A DNA stretch of 64,000 bases from Sycobia sp. Sy_11 (GCA_018907035.1 JACCIC010000019.1:2070001-2134000); one strand, 5' to 3'. Numbered from the stretch's first letter, positions 45,400 to 58,949 are shown. Program-made: numbers and translations. The notes: generated from the sequence alone by a model not told the origin.

Positions 45400-46585
45400 C
45401 GAAACACAAGATATTAGTGGCTGTTAAAGGATATATAAATCAAATGAACATAAATGGTAAAAATGAGATACTTTTTTAATGCGCGCCTTTACAGTTTGAA
45501 AATCCATTATATAAGTCATTGTATTAATAAGATTTTATTAAAGTTACGTATGAAGTAGTGTGGGTGTGTATTCGCAAGTTGCGCAGTATTTTCATGTGAC
45601 AATATCGCCTCGATGCAGTGAGGGAACTTTTGTGTGCTTAGAATCAATAGTTTAAGTAAAAAATTTCAATAATTTGAAAGAGTGAACTTCTGTCAATATT
45701 AGAAAGAAATTTATAAAAGCGAATCTTAACCACAAGATTATTGCTGAAGAGTGTAGAGAAATCGTTTTGAAGGGCTATCGAATCTATTCGGAAATTCTGG
45801 AAAAGATATTCTAAAAAATGAAAAGAAAAAATAAAATTTTTTTATAAAAATCGTTCGATTCTTAGAGATAATAAATATGCGCGGGAGACACAAATATATT
45901 TCCATTACATTTGTGTGATTCGCGCGGCTGATCATACACGCGAATCTGATGAAAAGCGACGTTACGGTTATACACGCGTTAACGTATTATTATACTTCGA
46001 TACCGCTGTCGATGATCGTTTGGAGATTCGTACATATATGCGCGAATATGTGTCTATTTATACGTCTCCCAGTTGCTTCCTAAACGCGGGAGTTTTCCTC
46101 GTGCGTATGACATACGATTTATTCTCAAAAGAAGGCCGAAGGTATAGATACTCTTATGGTATAAGGCGAAAGCTGTACGTTAAGCTTGAATGAAACGAAA
46201 ATTATAAAAATGAAGGTATAGTATTGTATACTTATAGTAAAATTGAATATCTGGTCGGTTTATTTGTTTATAATATTGTCTCGAAAAGAGAGAGTTTGAA
46301 CTTCGAGTCTCAGAAACTCAAGAAAAAAAATTACCTTTTATATAGCCAATCTCCAGAGTAGTTTGTCATGCAACGTTCTACATACCCTTATGAATATTAT
46401 TACACTAATATTATTACAATTATTACAATCCTCTTAATTCGATAACTAAAAATAGTGTTACGAAATTTAAAACATATTTAATATGATGTTGAACATTATG
46501 TTTTCACATGATGTAACATAATTGGCATGATTAATTATAGGTGAATAATGAAGTTATAAATAAGCAGTACCGAGCATAAGATGAC
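45400..46585. other. Mixed AT-rich DNA with a moderately GC patch
   Basis: A 92-codon plus frame at 45915-46193 is open but has no family signature or splice context. It is not called a gene. Confidence 0.4.
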
Positions 46586-46589
46586 TAAA

Positions 46590-46657
46590 ATCTCCATCAT
46601 TGATTGGCACCGTAACAATAGAGAGCTTAACTTAGAGCGACGTTAATTAACATGAAA
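46590..46657 (+). mobile_element. SINE 3' fragment
   Basis: It resembles the 3' end of the SINE at 57544-57746. The shared order is GATT-GCACC, then AGCGACGTTAA-TAACAT and an A-rich end. The tRNA-like head is not visible here. Confidence 0.6.
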
Positions 46658-47193
46658 AACAGCATTGTAGATCGAGAAATATGTGTATAATGAAAAATCA
46701 TAAACTATTTCTATTGTTTTTAACGACTCGAAACGATAAGTCCAGTATACAAGGGAGAATACAATGAAGGCGATGCTTTATGATTTCCCAATGGTCTCCA
46801 GTATCTACTGTAGATGCGGCGCATTGAAGCCGTGATCTTTAACCATCACCCGCAGAAAACGACGCAGCCCCAAGCGGAATCGACTCTTAAATCGATCAAA
46901 TGGAATATTCACTGTTTTTGCGACGAACGCATAGAAAATGCTGTTTGAATTTGATCAAAAAAAAAAAAATCGTCAATTAATTTTTGAACTTCATTTTGAT
47001 CTTTGGAAAATGTCTTTCTCGGTTTTCAATTATAAATTATAGCTTTTACAAAAGCCACGACTACCTCGATCTCAGAAATTTTTTATAGTCCCTGCACATG
47101 CGCGAGAGTTGTCAAGTGCGAGTATCGGCGATTTTCCGAGTACTTTAAAAAAAAAAAAAAAGATGTATAGGTATAAATATTTCTGTTTTGCAG

Positions 47194-47294
47194 GTATATT
47201 TCAGCTGTTGCGCGGAACTCGACCTACGTCTACAAGCTGACGCTGACTCGCGGCACGAAGCCATCGTCCAATCATAATTTAACGAGTCCGAGGA
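47194..47294 (+). CDS. Candidate internal exon of an unknown gene
   Basis: 101 nt flanked by a strong acceptor (TTTCTGTTTTGCAG) and a strong donor (GGA|GTAAGT). GC content is about 50%, in an AT-rich region. One plus-strand frame is open throughout, starting with YISAVARNSTYVYKLTLTRG, with balanced composition. No other exon of the same gene was found, and I do not recognise the sequence. It could be an internal coding exon of a large gene spanning the right half of the window, or a non-coding 5' exon. Confidence 0.35.
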
Positions 47295-47445
47295 GTAAGT
47301 GTATTACAGGGGAAGACTGATTCTTAAAACGAACTGACTGAAACAAACGTGACAATTCAGCTATTGTCCGGAAGTTTTTCATTGACTTTAACCATGCGCG
47401 TAAAATAATTTTATTTCTTACATCAGTTCACCTCGCATTTCATAT

Positions 47446-47449
<4 letters not shown>

Positions 47450-47488
<39 letters not shown>
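47450..47488. repeat. (TG)n microsatellite
   Basis: About 37 bp of TG. Confidence 0.98.
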
Positions 47489-47492
<4 letters not shown>

Positions 47493-47499
47493 CTACAAC

Positions 47500-48097
47500 T
47501 GCAATACAAGTATCTTCCGCTGCGAAAATTTTTAAATCTTATATAAATTTTATTGTGTTTACATTTTTACAAATTTTCAATTCGATACTTTTATGTTGAA
47601 TTATAGTTACGAAACAACGTTTTTTCTTATAGAATAAAAAAAAAAAATTAGCAGCAGAATTGTAGCGTCTTATCGTTATATTAATATTCTTGTCTACAAC
47701 TAGCTGTTAATAGTATTTTTTTTTGTATTTAAATTCATTGCTTTTGTAGATTAATTTTGATTTCGGAGACATATCGCGCATTCAGAACGAATCGCATTTG
47801 CAATTCGCTGCGCCATCCGCGATACTTATATTTGCATACTTTAAGGAGCCATATTATGACAGTGGTGCTCGCAGCTGTAGAAACGAAAACATCGCTAATA
47901 ATAATAATAATCATTTTATCGATTCTAAGCCTCGGTATATCTCGCGCTGTATCGATGGATTTTACGAGTGCCAGAGTAATTTATAAAATTACACGCCAAG
48001 CAGATATTTAAGCGAACTCGAAACAGAGAGGAGAGAGCGGAATAGGAGCACGCTTATCTTTTGGCCCGGAGCTGCGCATTGATAATTTTGATCTTCT

Positions 48098-48100
<3 letters not shown>
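47500..48100. other. No supported gene
   Basis: An 84-codon frame at 47757-48011 contains a low-complexity Ile run from an ATA repeat. It is not called. Confidence 0.45.

Positions 48101-48102
<2 letters not shown>

Positions 48103-48146
<44 letters not shown>
48103..48146. repeat. (AT)n microsatellite
   Basis: About 44 bp of pure AT. Confidence 0.98.
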
Positions 48147-48149
<3 letters not shown>

Positions 48150-48152
<3 letters not shown>

Positions 48153-51100
48153 ATAATAGATGGAATGACGAGGCCCTACAGAGTTACTATAGCTCATGGA
48201 GCGAATGAAAATTAACGTACGAAGAACGGAAAGGGTGTCAAATTCTAGAATTTTTTCAGTCGTCGTTCCCGTTTTTGCTATAGATTTCGTATGGCTGTGT
48301 GTAGAATGAGGCCTTTGTCAAAGCAATGATCAGAAACTATTAACAACAGTTTAGGTTTTTTGTTTCGTAAAGGATCTTAGCATTTCATGCATTCTTGTAT
48401 CAATTGCTTTACCACAGCAACTTACTGTTCTTAGCTAAAAATAAAATGAAAATTTATATAGACTTTGCATTTCATCTTTTCAACCTATATTTATTAAAGC
48501 GTTATAGATTTTTACATTTATTTTTGAAATAAAAGTAAATCGATCGCGATAAATTGAAAAGAGTCTTTAAAAATCGTTATCATTTCAAGATTCCAAGGAA
48601 ACATCTTCATTTTACGCATATAAAGTCAAATCTTAAATTTAATTCAATTGTTTATTTTCCAAAATGGATAGAGGCTTATTTTCCTATTTTAGTATACACA
48701 CACAAATATCACTAGTCGCTATCAATATTGTTATTTATTGAAATAAAAACAACTAAACAATTTAAAAATTATTTTATTTTAATCACCTTGTTTGCTGGAC
48801 ATCTGAAGATAAACTGAACTCACGTTTCTATGCAATTATAATTCTTTTTTTTTATTTGTTGTGCCGCGAAGTCGCCGCCGAAATCTCTCTAGAACATCAG
48901 CTTTTTCAATCGCTTCTCTGCCTCCGACTCGAGAAAGCGCCTCGCCAATGTTCAGAGCACACATTTATCGCACCAAAATTTAAAATGTATTATTTTATCG
49001 AATAAACCTCTTTGGTCAAATATTTCATCATTTATGCCTGCAACGCAGGTTCGGCCAAATAATATATATTTAACCGTATCATTTTTCTCTGCGTTGCTTC
49101 TTAGATCAAGGGCCGGGGACCACCCAGGACTAAGTAAAACTCGGTCTTGGTCGATGCTCTAACATCGCCAAACACGCTAAGGCATCCAGGCCACAGTACA
49201 CGTCGCGGCAATAAACGTGACCGCGTACAGTTTGACCAAAGTATTGCTTTTAATGTGAAATGACGATTGAAAGATTTTAATTCACGTGCTTTTAGTTTTT
49301 ACATTAAATAGACGTTAAATTACTTTCAACGGTTTTAAGTATATTTAATATAAGTTGTGAGTATTATAACTTAATCTATAACAAATATGCTATAGTAATA
49401 TGATTGCAGCCTTTTTGTGTTTTTATTGTATTATGATTATTTCATACTTTCCCTTCTTTAGATAAACTATGAGCATAAAGAATCGACTATCAAGAATTCT
49501 GATTATCAATACTCGTTCTTACATATCTTCCTGACCTATCATGTCCTTTTTTGTCAAAATATTTTTTTTCTTTTATCAGTTTTACACCATTAGACACCAT
49601 TCCTATATTTATTAAAAGTATCCTTTTGCAAATATTTTACTTTAAATTCATTCTAATCTTTATTAGAAAACTCTTCTTTAAAATTATTTCAGCTTTGAAA
49701 TTTCAGCTTTGAAACAATTAAAAAAAAAAATCGTCTTTCATCTGAAAAAGAAAAACAATATTTTCGTATTCGTATCCTTTTTAATATAATTTTTTCAACA
49801 TTGTAAATAGCGTTCTAATTACTGACAGTATTGGATATTATATTATATATTACTTTACTTTATACATTTGCTTATCTGTACTATTTATGATTTCAATTTA
49901 AATTCAGCTTACAAAGTAATTTTACTGTACTTAGGCTACACTTAAGCTTAAAATAACAATGGAACGTAAATAACTTTTATTACAAATATTTCTTTCATTG
50001 CTAAGCATTCTTGATCATTACACATTATTAAAAGAAACTCAAATGAGTATATGATAGGCTAGTTGCAAATCTAATTAAAGAACACTGATTAATCAAAACC
50101 GTCCTACATTCAATAACCACGAATCTGGCCATTAATCGCTAAGATATGCAATATACCTACATTAAAATGCATAGGAAAAATTATGCGTTTTCAAGTTAAA
50201 TTGCTTCTATATAATAATAATAATTGATAAAAGCAAATTGTCGAGGACAAAACAATAATTGTTAAAATAAGATCTGTTTTGGAGAATTCAATTTTAAATT
50301 CTAATTGCAATACTTTAGAGATATTTTCTATCTAAGTCAATGATTAACATTAATACATAACAAAATTTCAATATTTCTGTACTTCAATAGTTGCTCAGTA
50401 AACAATAAATGGGTTTAATAAATCGGAATCAACTTTATTAATCAATACATGAATAGAATGGAAAATGTTTCCGATATGAAGATGGTTTTTATCGTATTTA
50501 ATTTCTGTTATCGTAAGCCGGTGTTCTCGTATATAAAACAAACATTGTATCCGGGAGCAATAAATTTATTACAAGTAATAACCAGCGCTTTTAATTAATA
50601 AACTCGAATAGCGCGCTATATTCGAGGGCTCCTTCATCATTATTACGATAACAAATTTTGCGAGCGCGAGAACAAAATTGGATCGAGTTTACCGTAGTCC
50701 TTTAATCGGATGATCCTCCCCCGAAACTGAGTAAAAATTATTGGCTCCAATATTTTATCCGAAACTGAATCTATTTTATGATTAAACGGACTTTATTAGT
50801 TGACTTCAATCTTGTTTTGAATCATCGCTGTTATAAATAATATTGAAATAGATCAGCTTTAACTTTGACAAATATGAATGAAAAATAAAGCCTATAAAGT
50901 TTTCTTAAAATATTTCATTAAAAATTATTTTATTTAAAATTATTAAATTAAAATAGACGAAATATTTCATTTATTTCAGTAATTTCTGGAAGCTTTACTA
51001 AACATCATTTTCATAAAAAAAATTAAAGTTAGTGAATGCACATCTGCGGATCTTCTGATACAGAAATGATTTTGTTTACTGAAGTTCGTTTAGTCAATTT

Positions 51101-53473
51101 TATCGCATTTTATATTTTCTTAATGTTTGTTCGATTTTAATTTCAACGATAACTGTTTATTATTATTACTATTCCATTGGTAAATGATTCTTAGTTATAA
51201 TATGAACATACGAAGTATACTACGGCTCACAAAGACAAATCCAACATAAAAATATTATATATATATTTAAAATTTATATCTTTGAAAAATAATTATTATA
51301 TTATCGTGTTCTACTTAATCTATATTAAATAATTCTAGTACTTGAAAGGACCAGTAAAAACCTATCCGAAACATCCTACATAATTATTCAGTTGATGATT
51401 GAGATAATGGCATAAGTTCTGATCTAATATGATCTAATTGAAATTGAAATATTTAATAGTATTTAATAAATGTGAATAATTGGCGTATTCAACCCTGTTA
51501 TAAATGTTTAGTGAATTAAATTTTAAGTCTTAAGTATAATGTTAATATTAACATTAAGAGGACACACCAGCTTTAAATTACAAATTAAAAACAAGCATGA
51601 GAAAAATGTTATAAAGGAGTAGACATTATTACCTGGAATATGAAATGCTTAAGATTAATAGGTACAACATTCGATTTCCATGACCGTAGGATTCCAGTGA
51701 AACCGATAGTTTTAAGAAGCTCAAATTTGAGGGTATTGTTATTAAACCCATTTTTTATGGTATAAACAAAGGAAACTCAAGTTAAATATTTGAAAAAAGT
51801 TTTATACATACTGATTTTTCATTTATTTATAGAGTAATTTACATAAATTTATATCTGTATTTTTTTTTCTATTTTCATTAATACAGTTTCTCGATTCATA
51901 TTACAATGCAGATATTGAACAATAATATCCTCAAATTTCAGCTCGTTTGATCCATTGGCTTCATTAGAATCTTGTGGTCAGTCAATTTGGATTTTGCATA
52001 AATTTAAATCATGTGGATTTAGTAAGTCTGAAAGCCCTCAAAGCAGATCCAATAATATCTGCTCATGGTAGCAAAGGTAAGTATTCTATATCATATTTAT
52101 AACATATTTTGAATACTTTTATTTTATTTTGTATTTTAAAGATGACACGTTCCTTTACTTAACATATGATAGGAATTAAAATTATATGAAATAATTTGGA
52201 AGTACATTACAAAATTGTCTATTCAATATTGCAGAAGTAGAAAAAAGTTATTTTTAAAGTCTTTATAGTCGGTGAAAATTCTTAAATAAATAAATCAATA
52301 AAAAAATTCAAGTATAATCTTCAAGTATAAATATGAATAATTTAAATTTATATTATCAAATAAAAGATATTTCTTTAACAGAAATTTTTGTAAAAGATGA
52401 CATTGATGAAAAAAACTCGTATTCAAAATAATTAAAGCCAGATTTTTTGAGATTTTATATCAACATATGAAGTATTAGATTAGACGATGAATACTATGTT
52501 TTTGTCCTGCTGGCAATGGATGCTCGCTTCATTCGGATTTACTCTCATTTATAACCCGGCATAAGATCAATATCATCGTAAAATATGACTTCCCCAGCGT
52601 TTATGTCAACGCTTTCAACGCCCCGACCTGGAAATGTCGGGAGAACCGAGCAGAGCTCGACGGAAGTGAGTAAATCTGCATGTTGCATCGTGGCAGGCGC
52701 ACCTAAGACGTTCTCGTTAGATGTTCCGCGTGATTCTTTACTTACCGACCAGCTCGTAAGGTAATTCACTGTATACAGGGAACGATCGTGGACGATACAA
52801 ACACATGCATTGATATCGCCGATAATTCAAGCACGTGATAATGAGGCCGATGGTTCTATAACGTGTTAGAATAATAATTATGGCCAATTTCAGCCCGTCA
52901 GATAATCAATGTCGACTTCAGATCTCGGGAAAATGTACGGCTCGTTAAGTTAGATAGCCAATTGTCCATGTATTATATAATAATAGTAATATATTTCTTG
53001 ACGTTGGAAAAAATTTGTTGTAGATCTACAGCAAAAATCGTTTTCGTGTGAATGAAAATTCTGGGGGGGGGTGTACAATGATTGATTACATCTCATTTAA
53101 TACATAATAGTGGACTCAGAATTATATAGTCGCCGATCGGAGCCGATTGAAATCCATCAACAGTACTTTCTCTCTCTTTGTCCCGAATTCTGCCAACTCG
53201 TAACCACCGTTTGGTACTAGATCCAGGGAGTTTTCTATCTCAAGGCCCATCTTTTGAGAGGTCTGCTTTTCTCCTAATATTTTTCCTAATGATTTCTTTT
53301 CTAAAATTGATGATATTTTACTAGAGTGTGTAAGAATCTAGGAGAATATAGTAAACGACGTCCTCTTAAGTAAGTATTTTTCTTGCTCTGTTCGAATTCA
53401 TCAGCCCCCTATACAAATCATCCTATATCGGTAATCACAAAATTGTCCTTTGTGAGTCAGCATTTGGCTAAGT

Positions 53474-53475
<2 letters not shown>
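48150..53475. other. Long AT-rich stretch without a supported gene
   Basis: Moderately GC patches at 48860-48960, 49090-49230 and 52540-52800 have no known motif. A stretch at 51941-52077 lies between a TTTCAG and a GTAAGT, but stops interrupt all frames. It could only be a non-coding exon. Confidence 0.4.

Positions 53476-53479
<4 letters not shown>

Positions 53480-53516
<37 letters not shown>
53480..53516. repeat. (TC)n microsatellite
   Basis: About 36 bp of TC. Confidence 0.97.
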
Positions 53517-53518
<2 letters not shown>

Positions 53519-53519
53519 T

Positions 53520-54585
53520 TCTCCCTCACCTGACTAATCATTTTTCTGATTCCAATTCTCAGTTTGTTACCTATTAGGACTGCTTGGTATTTTCGCTTTT
53601 TTTCTGCCAAGGTACCGTCTGTAACTATTTCACTATAGATTTTTTACTTCTTTTTGGCCATGTCTTTTAGTAGATCGACGATATTCGTAATCATACGTTT
53701 GGTGCTGCTAATTCTGAAGAACATAAAAATTGTAGGTACAGATCTTAAGGCGTCGTGTACCGACTCACCAAGGACGTAGCCGCAGTCTTTCGTACATAAC
53801 CTAAATATATTTTTAATAAACTGTAATATAAATTTCTCTAATGCCTGTTCTCTAATAAATAATGCTGATCCAATTTTTAGAAAATTAGTTCATAATCATT
53901 TTTATTGTAAACAACTATATACGATGCTAAAAGTTGATTCTGAGGAAAAAATTATGCCGAATTCTTAGATTTTCATAAGCATCCTATACCATGAAATACG
54001 ATTAGTTTATAAGTTTTTACAAAAATCTTGTGAAATATATTAGTTGTAAAATGTTGTAACCTTTGACTTGAACATATAACATTACATTCTTAACGACAAA
54101 AGAGTATATAGTGAAGAAATTCCTGCAAGATCCACGTCATTGTATTATAATCAGAATTTTTATATACATATAAAAGCGTGTTCGATACATTCACTCATTA
54201 ATGCTCAGTCCAAATCGCTAAATAAAAAAATTCCAATTTTAGCAATTAACATTTCTTATACAATCTTTAAAAAAGAAAAAGTGGTAAGGTTTTAATGTTT
54301 TTATCCAGAAGTTTTGATTTGTCAATGTTATTCAACTTCACTTTATTTTCAATGGTTATTAAGAAAAATTCTTGAATACAAAGTTCTATATAGTTTAATC
54401 CAATATACCCCTAACAATTGAAAATGAATGAAATTTTACATTTCTTTTTATCTTTAAGATTTGACTAAAAATTGTCTATATATATATGTGAAAATTATCA
54501 AACCGTAGCGGGACATACTATTATAGTACAATATGATAGAAGACTAGAATATGGGACAGAATATATTCCGTGAACCAGGCAATAG
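53520..54585. other. AT-rich DNA, nothing recognised
   Basis: No supported feature. Confidence 0.5.
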
Positions 54586-54599
54586 TCCTAGAGGTCAAA

Positions 54600-55204
54600 T
54601 TACCCAGGCATTAACTCAAAGCACGCCAGTGATCATTCCAGGAGCAGGATGATGTCTCGAGAATTGGAACTGCAACCTGCTGCGACGATTATCGCACGAG
54701 CGTGGAATCAGGGACGCGATGTTCTCGTGAGCTATGGAATCGATCGCGCCACGACTCCACACTCCAGCTCGAGGAGTAAAAATCACCGTGTCGGCGGTGG
54801 CTTTACCACCGCTCGTCGCTATCGTCGTCGATCGTTTCACGTGCGGGAAATTACTTTAAGAGCCGGCTCAATCGCCGTCTTTTCTAGCACGGGTCGGCCG
54901 GGAGAAGGGGGGGGGGAGGAGGAGGAGGAGGAGACGAATCTGATAGCCTGCCGAGCCAGCGATCTCTCCGGAGGATCCACCGAGAGGAAGTATCGCGTAT
55001 TTTCATTACCCGTAGAAGTACTGTAAAACGAAGCGTCGAACGGACGCACGATTATAGTTGCGCGGCAATCGCGGTCAGAAAGCTGCACCTCCACTCGCGG
55101 ATGTCGCGTCCTCGCCGCGAATCAATTTTTTTTTTCTCGCTCGATCCGGAGCAATGGGTCGCGAAACGGTCGATAAGTCGTCCACCTCCGGGTCGCGCGT
55201 ACAA

Positions 55205-55258
<54 letters not shown>

Positions 55259-55780
55259 TACATCATTCGTGTCGCATGCATCGTATGCGAAGTGCGAAAA
55301 GGAAGGAAAGAGCGTTGAGGCAGGGAGAGAGAGAAGGGGATGCGGTGGGGAGCCAGTTACGGCGAGATACGAGCTCGCGGGTCGCGCGGGGCGATGCAGT
55401 TCAGGAGCTTAATGGCCCATTACGCCGCGCTTGGATCCGACTAACTTCGATGGTGCGCGCAATGCTCCCGCCTCGCCGCTGCAGTTCTCTGGCGCGCGCG
55501 GAAGTGGCGCAGGAACTTTCCTTCCTGATGGGGTCGACCGGAGCGACGGGTAGGGGCGCGGGAGGGGAGGGGGTTGGGGTGGGCGTCGCGTGCGCGTCGG
55601 ATCACCTGCCCCTCCGAACCTCCCTATCCACCTGCACCGCGCCGACGAGTTTAAACGGGCTCAAAAACGAGATTGCGGTTAATGAGGATTTATTGGCAGT
55701 GGTCGCGGTTATACGGCTTTTATTCGGGCGGGTATGGCACAGGGTTGGGAGGGGGACGGGGCGAGTATGAGGTCGCGGTT
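54600..55780. other. 1.2-kb GC/CpG-rich island
   Basis: The longest GC-rich block outside the LTR element. It contains purine tracts, a (TA)n tract (55206-55248) and many CpGs. Long frames on both strands (up to 164 codons at 55276-55770) have arginine/glycine-rich, random-like composition and no motif, so they are not called. A promoter or regulatory role is plausible but unproven. Confidence 0.4.
55206..55248. repeat. (TA)n microsatellite
   Basis: About 43 bp of pure TA inside the GC-rich island. Confidence 0.98.
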
Positions 55781-55789
55781 GTACGTTCG

Positions 55790-57530
55790 TATAATCGGTG
55801 GGAGTGCTTTAGATCGCAAGAATGATAAAGTGTAATAATATAGATTCGATGTTTATTAGAAAATCAAAGCTGGAAGACTGATTTTTTTTTTTTTTTTTTT
55901 TTGTTGCAAATCAATTTATCAGATACAGGTTTTCAAGAAAGCAGAGGAGCAGATATTAGATCTTACGAATTATAATGATATTTTACTAGGATGTGCCAGA
56001 AAAAGATTTCGAGCGGTCTGTATACCCCGCCTATGTACTTCAATGATGTACGATTTCGATTTGAAATTCGAGAACGCCGAAATTCGACATGAGCACCCGA
56101 GTTGGGATATCGCATCATTGTCCGTGAGTCTTCTTCATAAGCATTAGAAAAAAGTCAAGCTGGACGTTCACACGTTCAGCACCGAACTGGGTAAATGAAG
56201 AGAAGTTATAGAGCTACCTTAGATTCAAAAAATTGTATGTGCCGTACTTTCACAAGTAAATGATGTAAATAAGGTTTATTTGACAGCTAGAATGGTGAAA
56301 GCTCATATCAACAATATGTTTTCAGACTTTATCATATAAATATTTTTTTTCAATATATAAAAGAGAAAAGTCTCTGATTTTCTCTAATATTGTAAATTTT
56401 TATTTTAATGGAACAATCATAGAAGATCCCAAATTCCATATTCAATATTTGTCTTCTGGGGGGGGGGAGGTAATGGAGAGAGGATAAGTTATATATTTAA
56501 CAAGCATACGAAATACTTCTACAAGAAAAAGTGTACTATTTACAAAGTTTATATACGTAATTACAATATTATGTATGAAATTGACGAATGCATAAAAGTA
56601 TAAAAAATCAATAGTAATTCTAATCTAGATCCGTATATTTGACCCGATTAATAGGCAAGCACAGCTGGTTAATTCCTATTAGGCACAATTCTCTATAACT
56701 CAAAATTTATAATTCATAATAATTCTTCATATTCTTTATAAATATACGTTTGCGTGCGAAATAAATTTGCACGTTGACGTATGCTGATAACGGACAAGAG
56801 AATCACTAATAATGTCAAAGGTATCATAGGAAAAATGGACAGCATGGATAAAGTATTGAATTCATTAGTTTTATCAACTGAAGTTGGTTAAAAAAATAGT
56901 TTTTATTGATGACGATAATACGTGAACATACAATTCGAAGTATATTTATAAATTATAATGGTTAAATTTTCGAAATAGGAAAATGTTTTAGCGATATGAA
57001 GCATATGCCAACTGTATATTATATATGTAAAATGAACAATTGATAGATGGTAACATTCATATTTGCCATGATCAACAAAGAATCTATTAAAATTATTAAT
57101 CTCATTTTTCCGTATATGTATATAGTAAAGTAATTTCTATAATGACTATTTACATAAGCATTGTAGAAACAAAAATAAACCGTATAATTTGAAAGTAGTA
57201 GTACTTTTCTTTAATTAAAACGACCACAGAATCGATAGAGCTCTAATTAATTAAAAAAAAACCCTTGGCAATACCATCAGCGGTTCTTAACATTTACCGA
57301 ACTGTGCGAGATTTGGAATTCTATCTTCTAAAATCTATTAGAGAAACAGTAGCTTCGACTAGAGTCTGTAAGAAATGATCGCACTACCGTAACATATTTA
57401 ATACTGAATGGTACAGCGATTTTATTGAATATTTGAATGCTCATATTTTGCTTTTACAAAAGTTATTTGAAAAAAAGCATACAAAAGCATTTATATTTTT
57501 TTTATAAATAATTCTAAAAGAATTTCCCTT
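55790..57530. other. AT-rich DNA, nothing recognised
   Basis: Includes a T run (55881-55902) and a G run (56459-56466). No gene is supported. Confidence 0.5.
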
Positions 57531-57531
57531 C

Positions 57532-57543
57532 AATATAATATTT
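57532..57543. repeat. SINE target-site duplication, left
   Basis: AATATAATATTT, repeated exactly at 57747-57758. Confidence 0.85.
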
Positions 57544-57746
57544 AGAGGCCTACGATGGCTCGATCGCTAGAGCGAAGGACTAGTAACTTGGTGATCCGAG
57601 TTCAAATCCCGGTATCGGCCAATTGACACCAGCACCGCTGTAATAATATACATGTGCTTTGTTTACAAACGCATCGGAGACCTCCGTCGCTGATTAGCAC
57701 CGGTATTTGGAAGCATAAATGGAGCGACGTTAAATAACATAAAAAA
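57544..57746 (+). mobile_element. tRNA-derived SINE
   Basis: The head (about 57544-57622) is tRNA-like. It has an A box (TGGCTCGATCGCTAGAG), a CTAGTAA loop that resembles a Thr(AGT) anticodon loop, a B box (GAGTTCAAATCCC) and an acceptor-like GGCC...GGCC pairing. The anticodon stem does not pair well, so this is not a functional tRNA gene. A tRNA-unrelated body follows, then AGCGACGTTAAATAACAT and an A-rich tail. A perfect 12-bp duplication flanks it. It would be transcribed by RNA polymerase III and moved by a LINE. A second fragment is at 46590-46657. Confidence 0.85.
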
Positions 57747-57758
57747 AATATAATATTT
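57747..57758. repeat. SINE target-site duplication, right
   Basis: Exact copy of 57532-57543. Its first As merge with the SINE tail. Confidence 0.85.
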
Positions 57759-57759
57759 C

Positions 57760-58360
57760 AAAATATCGTATACTGAAAGAAAGTGGAAATAACGAAATAT
57801 ATACGATTGACAAACTTCAAAGACTTGATTGTTTATTATTAAAATCTAAAATCGAAATAATGTTAATTTCAATTCAAAGGCTGTTTTCGTCGAGTTTTTT
57901 CAACTGCAGTTTTTAACGCAATTTATCGAAAACTTCAAATGCATATTTGTTTTGATGTTCGAAGACGAGTGCACGGATATATATGAATTAGTTTCCAAGG
58001 AACTCAATCAGCGCGGCCTGTAAAAATAAGTATCATATATTAAATTGGCTCGAGCGAAGAAGGGTCTTTCGAAATTTCATTCTCGATCAAATTAAAATGC
58101 GTGAGTGCTCATAAAAATATGTATTCTTTTCGTAATTGTCAAATTACAATATGAGTAATAATAAATTAAATGAAAATATTAAAGATCGATCAAAAATTGT
58201 ATTCTCGAACCATAAAAGAAACTTCAGAAAAGCCAACTTCGAACGAACAGCTTCGCAACCATAAATCTATGATTCCGAATGGAAAATAATTAGCTGCGAT
58301 AATATGAAAAGCGTCAAATTCGAGAATCGACGACGAAAAAAAAAACCTACGGACGAGAAA
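57760..58360. other. AT-rich DNA, nothing recognised
   Basis: No supported feature. Confidence 0.5.
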
Positions 58361-58369
58361 CAGTAAAGT

Positions 58370-58760
58370 AACTGTTCAATCGCCGTTTGATCGTACTCCC
58401 CCCTCCGCCCCTCTCTTCCACCATACTCTCTAACCAGTCGGGAAAATTTGGTAAAATTCACGCCATTCATACCTAATGATTGCGGCGAGCCGGGGGTAAT
58501 TGGGTCAATTGCGCCTGGCTCGCACCGTGAAAACCAGGTAGGGGCGTGGGGCGGGAGGTAGCGGAATCGCGGCGCGACCAAAACGCTCCTCGAAAATCTG
58601 AGAAACGCTCTCCTTGTAATTACACGGGACGGTCGGCGACGATTGCTCGGTGTGTAATCGCCCTCGGAGCTTGCGTCTACGCGCGGGAGGCGGGTCGATT
58701 TTCCGGCGTGCGTCGTTTAGCTGTACGGTTATAACGACGTTCCTTGCCGTTCGTGCACTT
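58370..58760. other. GC/CpG-rich island
   Basis: A CpG-rich block with short frames on both strands and no motif. Similar in character to 39670-39965 and 54600-55780. Confidence 0.4.
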
Positions 58761-58949
58761 TCCCTCTGTTTTTTCCTTTGTTAAATCTTGTTTCTTTTTT
58801 TCTTAGATTGCAATTCGTACGGTTTCGGTTTTATTCATGCTTTTACCATACGAATGCTCTAGCATACGCAGAATTATGTAAAAGAGAGCAGGGGAGGTGC
58901 TCGCATACACAGTTAAATGTTTATATGTGCACATACGCACGCCCGCACA

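Noticed and set aside
45915..46193. 92-codon plus-strand frame
   Set aside because: No family signature, no splice context, and similar chance frames occur nearby.
49090..49230. A further SINE or tRNA-like element
   Set aside because: GC-rich and distinct, but no A box, B box, tail or duplication was found.
51941..52077. Exon between TTTCAG and GTAAGT
   Set aside because: All frames have stops and the boundaries are common by chance in this much sequence; kept only as a remark.
52545..52769. 74-codon minus-strand frame
   Set aside because: Composition is protein-like but there is no motif or exon partner.
54649..55026. 125-codon plus-strand frame
   Set aside because: Same island; contains a poly-Glu run from a GGA repeat and has no family signature.
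55276..55770. 164-codon plus-strand frame
   Set aside because: GC-rich island with few stops by composition; Arg/Gly-rich translation, no motif, no splice or promoter context.
57544..57622. A tRNA-Thr gene
   Set aside because: The anticodon stem does not pair, and the sequence continues into a SINE body with an A-rich tail and target duplication.
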